Part shown: in pieces, positions 1 through 9,000 of the stretch | Layout: each line of letters begins with the position of its first letter | Position numbering within the stretch: the first letter of the stretch is position 1 | Source of the DNA: a virus | Reading direction: 5' to 3' (one strand) | Length of the DNA stretch: 31,660 nucleotides | Virus record (IMG/VR): IMGVR_UViG_3300022752_002753 | Span: 1 to 31,660 of that record | Translations under genes and position numbers: made by a program | The notes under the pieces: model-generated | The model's database searches: none | The model's input: only the letters and a program-made list of their open reading frames with translations | What the model was told of the DNA's origin: nothing

Positions 1-3000
1 ATATTAGGAGAGGTAGGTTCAGGAAAATCTTCTTCGGTGCCTTTTGGAGAAAATACGTGGAAACCACCATCTGTCCTTCGAGAAGCATCTAGACTAATTG
101 CTTGAACTTCAGACCTACCACCTAGTAACACTACTTCAGACTCATTCACATTTTCGTTGTTGACTGTCAGCCCCATGCCAGTGCTTGCGGTAGAAAATAT
201 TTCTTCTACTGGAACAACTTTTTTAATTAAAGATGCCTTTTCACCTTCTCTACGAACGTTTACCATACTTGCAAAATATCTAGCAACACCAGTGCGAGTC
301 GACCAAGAAGCCAGGGGTCTAGAGTCAATGCTTACAGTGGTTTGATTGTCTAGGTCACCTACAGAATCTGGAAGATTCATCCCTCTGTAAACAAGAACTT
401 TTTTAATTCCAAGTTCTTTAAGTTTTTTCTGGGTGTACTCATACTGAGCACGAGCAATTGCTTTGTAGACTTTTTGCTGGCTAGGGTTGGTTATCGATGG
501 GTCATCGATTGTCCTACCTTGGAAACCTTGACTATGCGTGTTCTCTAACCCAAATTCATCTCTAGTAGCCTTCAGATACGCCATATTTAGAGTACTTGAA
601 TCAGCCCAACTATCTGAAATTCTGCCAATAGCGTTTCTCAAATATCTAGATGTTGCTTCTGGCTCTCCAACTAAAATATTAGAGTCATTCGATTTCTGTA
701 AATTTTTTAGTAACTCTTTAGCCTCTTCATAGGTAAATCGCTTTGGTAAGTAGTAACCATTTGGCTGTCTAATCTGAGTTAAATCTTTCCACTCTTTTGT
801 GCCGTAACGTAGGTACTTAGTCAAATTATTGAGATTACCATTTTTATCAATTATGTTTATCTCTCCGATAGTTTTTGTGCCAGTCCAAGGCTTGGAATTC
901 TCTGCCTTCCATAGCCCAGCCATGATGTCTTCATCGGTCAGCCCAGCATCCCTCATGCTTTGCTCTATAAATTCTCCTCTGTCTGAGGTGTCAATAGAAA
1001 ACTCACCGTCTTGTTTGAAGGTCTCTTGCAAAACAAGATTTCCAAACTCGGCGTCTGCATCCAAATTAAGTGGGTCGATTTCGCCATCTTCAGTAGGGAA
1101 TGATTCGTCGGCGGTGGCAATATTTCTTACCGACCTAGCAAAATTTGCACCAGCATTACTTAATTGCTTACTGTGGTAAATAGGCTGGTCAAAGTTATCA
1201 CGGGCAAATTCCAGCATTGCTGTTCCAATGCCCTCTCTTTGGAAAAATTCTTCAACACCAATCCAAGAAATTCCAGCAAGTGGAGTATCGCTATATTCTT
1301 TGTCATCAAATTCTGCATGAGATACTGTGTCTATATCATCTACGGAGTATCTAATGTTTCCATCTTCGTCATACTCGTAGTCAACTCCCTCGACTTCCAA
1401 CGTTCCTATCTCGCTGTAATTCTCGTCATAGGCAGTAATTGTTAGTCCGTTATAATAAACAGTTCCGTTTGACCGTGTTATTTTATTTTGCTCGTAAACT
1501 AAATCTATAATGTCGCCACTTTCAGTGACGTAACTTCCACGCCCCTCGATATTCTCAGAGGTGCTACCATCTACTCTTTTTGTGCTAGACACTACAGATG
1601 GCTTAGTGTCTGTGCTTAGTCTCTTTCTGACCTTTGCAACTTTTTGACTTACTCTTCTTTTTTCGCCAGTAGGTGTTACAGGGAAATCATCAACAAGTTC
1701 GCTTATGGAATTCTTTATCTCACGAGTTCTAGGAGAAGCCAAGAAACTTGAGTCACTATCAAAAGACTTAGTTTCGTTGATATTCTCAACTTTGATATCT
1801 TTAACTCTTTCTCCGAGTAGTTCTCTGACTTCTTCTAATTGCTCTTCTGAAGTTACATAAATTGCATCTACGTCATCTAGGGTTATTCTGCCCTGAGTGC
1901 TAGTTTGTACGTGTCTGTCATCGGTTCCTGGTGAGCCTACTCCAGAAATAGATATAAATGAACCGTTAGCGTTTCCAATCAATCCTGCCTTAATCATGGC
2001 TTCTTCATCTGTATCGCTCATACGCTGTGGAATTGCACCAGAATCCAAGGTGTCACCAATTGTATATGTGGTTCTATCTTTTACTGAATCTCTAAGTACA
2101 ATCTTGACATCGTTTTTATGCTTAGGATTTTTGATGCTGAGAATATCTTTCATAATCTGTCTAACAGAGTGCGGTGCAGCAAAGTCAGTCTCAAGCAGTG
2201 CTCTTCCAGTAGAAAAATCATCTGCAATAAATCCATTTGAAGGTAGAGATTCTTCTTTTTGAATAGCCTTTTTAAGTTTGTCATAGTCCATGTGGCTAAC
2301 TACTCTTCCACGAGACAGAGCCTTTGCAAGTTTTTCTTTTACAACTTTTGCATTTCCATTAAATCTTTTTCTCCAACCTGCACGTTGTCTAAGCACACTT
2401 TCAGATGCACCCTCAGGGTTGGTCGAAACATCAAGTAAGTGTTCAAGTCTAGACTTATCGTTGCCTCTTTGAACGTAATCTTTAATCTTAGTTACACTGT
2501 CTATTGCATATTTTCTTGCATCTTTTTTAGACAATCCAGAATCTATTGCTCTAAAGTAGAGGTGGTCATAAATTGCATCGCCATCTGCGTCATATTTAGG
2601 TTCGTACCCACCTAGGTTCTCGTCTTTATAACCGTGACGAGCAATGCTTCCTATGCCCTTCTGTCCACGTCGACGCTTTAATGTTTTTTCTGTTACAGGG
2701 AAATCTCCAACCAAAGAAACAATGTCTGAGTCCCTTAGGTCTAAACCTGTTGGGAAATCTTCATCTGCATTTTTCTTTTTATTTTGTGCACTTAGAGAGA
2801 AGGCTTCGCCCATGTCGCTTCTACTGCTTGAGTGGTAGATAGGTCTGTCAGAGTGCGAACGTGCAAACTCCAACATTGCTGTTGCTACTCCCTTACGTTG
2901 GTGCTCATCGTCTACTAATACTCCAACAATCACAGAGAATGGCTTAGATTCATCTACTTCACCGTGAACGTCCTTGGCAACTCCATGGGAATTCCAAGTT

Positions 3001-6000
3001 TTTCCACCAAATTCTGGTTCGCTCCACCAACTAAGCAAACCGCATGACTTGCCATCTTTATATACAGTCATGTAGCCAATTAATCTATCTTCAGCAGATT
3101 CTTGGGTAGTAAAAGTTTCTTTTATTTCAAACTCAAACTTTTCACCGCTAGGAGTGGTGTATTCGCCTCTAATCTTCCTGTAGTGCTCTTTTACACCATC
3201 TTCTTCTGAGTCAGATTCTTCTATATCTCCAACTGTCTTTATTCTTTTTGCTATTTCTTTAGACTTATCGGTCTTGCCAGCATAAGAGTTTTGGATTGCT
3301 TGCTGAGTCTCTTCTGGGAACTCTTCAAGCATGGTTAAGTTATTTTTATTTTGAACCGTGCGTGCAAACTCTTTACCCTGTGGGGTCAAGTCTGAGGAGT
3401 GATGAATAGGTGCAACCGAGTTTCTTCTAGCAAACTCCAACATTGCTGTTGCGACTCCACGTCTCTGATGGTCAGGGTTAACTGTAATGTAACCAATTGT
3501 TGCTGCAGTCTGAGACGGGTCATACAACTCTCTTGGGTACCAATTTGGGACTTCGTATTCGTTCCAGTTTCCATCGTAAAGTCTTAGAAGTTCTCTGTAC
3601 TCTAGACGACCAACCTTTTTACCATTTGAGTCATAAGCATAGATAGTTCCAGTTGGGCTTCCATTATCAAAAGTCTTTTGATGTAGTTCATACTTATTAC
3701 CATTTTCATCTGTATAAGTACCGTAATAATTTAAGTGGTAACCCTCGTGAGTTTCAGAATCACTGCTAATACGTTTGTTTATCTCTCTGCTCTTGTTGCT
3801 ACTAGGAACATACTTATAGCGATATTCTCCATTTTCTTCATACCATTCGCCACCACTTCCAGTGTCGTCGTCCTCAGCCTTATCAAAATCAATCGGGTCT
3901 CCCCACAAATCCAATTCCTCAGTCGGGAAGTTTTCATCAGTAGCAACTGGACTTTGTATTTTTCTAGCAAACATATCGCCAGCGTGTGTCCTAGCACTAC
4001 TGTGGAAAATAGGTCTATCGCTGTTCATCCTTGAGAACTCCAACATTGCAGTTGCAATTCCCCTACGTCTGTGGTTATCGTTCACTACCACCATGTCGAT
4101 TTTGCCAAATGGCTTATATTTATTTACTTCATCAAGATGAATATCTTCTGCAATCTCGTATTCTCGCCAACTTCTCTTATTTGTCTCAAGTTCGATACTA
4201 GAATTGGCGTCGCTGAAGTTTATTTCACCAATAGGGTAATCTCCATCTCTTTTGGTTATTTCACATTTACCCATCATCGATACGTAGTCGTCGTCTTCTT
4301 TGAAAAAGTCTTGAACTAATTTAATATCGTACTCTTCGCCACTTTCAGTGGTATATGTGCCCTCCCAAGTCTTTCGAGTTTGAAACTTACTAATTTCCTC
4401 TACTTTTGGCTCTTCAGATTTGTACTTTATTCTGCTTCTTACTTTTTTAGCAGCATCAGAATCTGAAGCAAATACTCTAGAAACTAGAGAATTGTAAGTA
4501 TCTGGAATATCTTCAAGAACGGAGAGGTCTTGTTTATTTTGTACAGCCCTCGCAAATCTTTTCCCATCTTCAAGAAGTTGGTGAGAGTGGTGAATTGGCA
4601 TAGAGGAACTCATCCTAGAGAATTCTAGAATTGCAGTTCCAACTCCCTTTCTAGTGTGCTCTTCGTCTACTTCAATCCAAGATATTGTTGCAAATGGTTT
4701 AGTAACGTCATATTTTGACTTGTCATACCAAAGTGGAACTTTGTCTGGATTCCAAATTTCTTCGCCAGTATAGTCTTGCACTTTATCTACTTCGTAGTAA
4801 TTTATAGTTCCAACATCTGTACCAGAGTCAGGGAAAGTTGTTACATCCACTCCACCGCCAAGACTTATGCCGTCGGCGTTGAAAGTTTCTCTGAAGTACA
4901 TCTTGTATATCGTTCCATCTGGTGCACGATAAATTGCCTGTCTAGTTACTGCCGTAAAGCCGTAATCATTTAACGTAGTTGTTACTGGCTCGGTTATGTC
5001 TTCAATTCTGCTTCTTACTTCTCTAGATTTTTGACTAGCATCTGGAGAGAAATCTTGGTCTTGTAGTTGCTGCGAGTTTGACACCATTCCAAGTTTTGGT
5101 GTGTTGTTTTTGCTTGAAGTACTTGTAGAGTTTTGAGAGTTGTCATATTTAAAATCGACTCTTTCAAAAACTGTTCCGTCTCGTGCTTGTCTTTCTTGAA
5201 GAGGTAGCGAACCTTTTCCACCCTCAAGCATGAAACCTAAAACAAAAGCAGTATTGTTGTCTCCAAATATTGCCTCTTCTGGAGTCATCTGACCGTTCTC
5301 TACTGCCTCCATAATGTGGTGGTTGTCTAGGGAGACAGTTCCACCACCAATCATCGATTCATAAGACATTGACCAAATTTCATAGTAGTCAAGTGGGTGA
5401 GGAGCATCATATTCTCTAGACATATAAATATTTCTAAAGTGGTCTATGATTCCTCTCTCATCGGCATCTGGATTTCCAGCGGTAGTGCTCTCAAAGAAAC
5501 CATCTGTTCTGTAGTTACCAAACTCATCCCTGTGTCTGGTTCTACCAGTCAGGAACTTCCACTCTGCTTCACGAATCTCAGGAATGGCAGCCTCCATAGC
5601 GTGCCCTAGTTCGTGAGTAGCAGTTTCTTCGTAACGGTCTAGCCCTCTAGTGTCACGATTGTTATTTACTGAAAGCCTGATTACAAAGTTTCCATCAACA
5701 ATTTGGAAGAATCCTCTTGCATCTATATCTCCATTGTGGTGGTTGTGGTCTAACTCAACGATTATTTTTCCTGCTGGTGTTCTACTCACCACACCAAGCA
5801 GTCTCTTTACCATCCAGTCTGGGTAGTTTGCTAGTGCCTTCTTCATTGCATTTTCAGCAGCAGCGGTTGCATCCAAATCTTCTGTTTGATGTTCTTCAAC
5901 TATGTGACCAGTACGGGAATTTAAAACTTCTACTGAAGTTAGAGTGTCTCTGACTTCGCAGACATCTTTACCGTCTCCGTTATAGAAACTTACACCTTGC

Positions 6001-9000
6001 TCTTCTAGGTATTTTTTGTACTCTTCACGAGAACCTCTAGATAACTCGGTCTCCATAAAGGAAAGTTCTGAAGCGACTTTTTTAGACCTGTTTTGAGCCT
6101 CTAATCCCTTGTTTAATGTTGCTAGTAGGTTAGGGTCTTTCTCGGTCTCAACAACTTGCTTTATGTTTGCCAAACTTAGGTAGGCTAACTCTGCTTCTCT
6201 TAATTGATTATTTACCGAGTCATTTATAAATTGCTCGTCACTCATTGGAGTGTCATTTTTTAGTGCTCCAGATAGAAGATTTCTACGAGTCCTTTGCTCT
6301 ATTAAACCTCTAGCACGCTCTTTTTCCCCTGTTTCCCATCTTCTCTTGAACTCTCTACGAAGTTCTTTTACCGCGGCAAACTTTATATCACGCTGACGAT
6401 TAAATTCAGTGGTGTGCTCCATAAACTTTTTAGCAAAATCTTTGCCAAATACTTTTTGCAGTCTTTTTAGTACTCTGCCTTTTACTTCTTTATCGTGACC
6501 TTCTACAGAACCTAGCCACTCATCAAATTCTTTAGCCTCTTCTTCAGTAGGAAGTAGAGTAGTGTTTCTGTGCCCATCCCGTGAGTGTCTAAATCCTTTT
6601 CCAAAATCACCTCTTAATTCATCTATACCTTCTCCAGTCTCAAGGATGTCTGGAGTTAGCGTTGGAGGTGGTGGTGCTTGTACTGGAGTAGTAGTAACTC
6701 TTCTTGGCTCAGATGATTCTTTTTTAGGAATATCTTTTTCAAAACTTGGATTACCCTTTAGACCTACTTCTCCATCAACTTCACGCTTAGGGGTTGCCTT
6801 AGCGTCTGGAGATGTTGCACCTAGTGTTTGTCTTGTAACACCAATGTGGTCGTTGTACTCATTACAAATTCTCAGAGCGTCTTCGTGGTCTAGGTCTACT
6901 ACAACACATTTAAGTTCTACTGGCTTGCCACCCTCCATCTGAGCAAGCAAAGCAGAAGCCCAGCGGTGGTGACCGTCAATTACATACCCATCACGAGTAA
7001 CATAAAGTACTTGGTCGTCCATCTTGAACTTTGCACGAAGTTCTGGAGAGAGCCAAGACTGCATAATTTTTCCAACGTTACCCATGTCCATTTCTGCTTG
7101 CACAGGGGTTAATTGGTCTGGTGTCATTACCTTAGGTTCAAACTTAATTCCAAGTTTTTCTAAAGTAGCCTCAAAATCTTTTTGGTCTTCAGGTGTTGTC
7201 AATTGAGGCATCTTGCCACGTTCTGCACCTAAGTTGTTGTTTAGGTAGTTGCTAGTACCAATCAACTTCATATTTGTTAGGTCAACACCCATGTTGCGAT
7301 ACTTACGAGTTACCGCTTTCATTTCATCTGGAGTTAGAGGCTCGCCGTTTTTGCTCTTAATAAAATTAAGTAGTTCTGTGGCACGCTCTTCGTTCAGGGC
7401 TGCTGGGTTGATTGCACGTCTTAAACGGTTTACTTGATTCCGCGGTAGACCTTCCAACTCGCTACTAAGTTCTCTAGCCAAGACTGACGCACCAATTGGA
7501 TTATCGTCTTGCCCAATAAAGTCTCTGTCCTTCATAGCAACAAGAACTGCTTGCAAACCAACTTCTTGGTCTACTTCAATAAACCCACCGTCATAAAGGA
7601 TTTCGTAAGCCTCTTGAGGGTCTGTTACTCCAGTTACTACCTCGTCTTTGCTTACTTCATTCAAGTCCCAGAAACCATCGTCGTGGTCAGGATGTAGGTC
7701 TGGTCTAGGGTCTGCTTCTCTACTGTATTCAGGAGTGAATTTTACTTCTCTACCTTCTCCGTCAAGAACCATGTGCTTATCTAAATCTCGGATACGCCTG
7801 TTCTTTGGAATCTTCTGAGAGTCCTGCAACTGAGCATCTGGAAATCTTCTGCCGTTTTCATCCACATACCACTCAAGCAGTGAAGGGTCTATTCTCTTGC
7901 CATCTGCACCTATGACATTAGAAACGTCTGGTATCTCGTGAATTTCACCATTTTCGTCAATGGTGGTAGGAACTCTCTCAGTTCCCTTCTTCTTAAAGAA
8001 GTCTAAAATCTTAGAGCGTTTACGCTCAGGTTGTGGTTCATTTTCAGGGATTACAGCCTTTACATTAGGCTCTCCCTTTCTTACGTTATTTTCTTCAGTT
8101 AAATATTTTGAAGCCTCTTTCAAAGCCTCTTCTTTAGTTCTAGAGGTTAGTACCTTAGAAGGCTTTAACTTGTTTTGGTCATCTTCGTCTTCGTAGATTT
8201 CTGTGACGTAGTTGCCCTTGTAGTCTTTGGTAATTCTTGCTCTAGCATCTTTACTATCTTTAGGAGTATAAAGAAGTCTTCCTTTTTCATCTTCTACAAA
8301 CTCGTCTGGAGTGACAACGTTGTCATCGGAGACGTGATACAAATCTGCTTGCTTTTTAAAGTTCTTTTTGGCTGGTCTATTCTTTGCAACCTTAGTTCTA
8401 GGTGAACTTAGTTCACTAGCCTCTGCCATCGCTTGGACATCTTCCCAGTCCTGAGCGTATCCAATTACGTCAGGCTGAATTCCAGCCTTTTGCTCTTCAA
8501 GGGAAGGCTGTCGTGTTACTTCAAATATTGGTTCTTCTGGGTCGATAGTTCTAGAACCACTCTCCAAGCCCCTCACTTCAACGCCATCTGAAACGTTTTT
8601 ATCCATGTCTGACTTAACAGCACTGTGCTTCTCTGGCTGGAATCTTCTTACTGTATATCCGCCATTACCATTTGCATTGTTCTTGCTTCTGTAAGTAGAG
8701 AAAGGTGTATCGCCTTCGGCTGGATTTACCTGCTCGAATACTCCCTTAGGGAAATCTCCGTCTGGAGCATCTCCCCACATCTTTCTTTCTTTTTTAGCGT
8801 CTACAGCCTTGTAACTCTTCTTATCAAACTTTTGTGCCGCTGCTTGGACATCGCCCCAACTTTGGTAGTAACCAATGAAGACGTTTTCTCCGTCTCCCCA
8901 CTTCTCTTTGTCGCTTGCAGTCGCTGGGTTACTAAATAATTCGTAAACAGGGTGCTTAGGGTCTATCTCACCGTTCTTGCCGATACCCTTAACTTCTACA

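Noticed and set aside
1800-2240. Second, degenerate ADP-ribosyltransferase domain between GNAT modules 4 and 5
   Set aside because: Some strand patterns (VKIVLRD, DDVDAIYVTSEEQ) are reminiscent, but no R, S-x-S or E-x-E blocks were found.
5900-6600. MuF-type capsid domain before the zincin domain
   Set aside because: Gene position after portal made this likely, but only charged helices were seen and no MuF signature, so it is not annotated.
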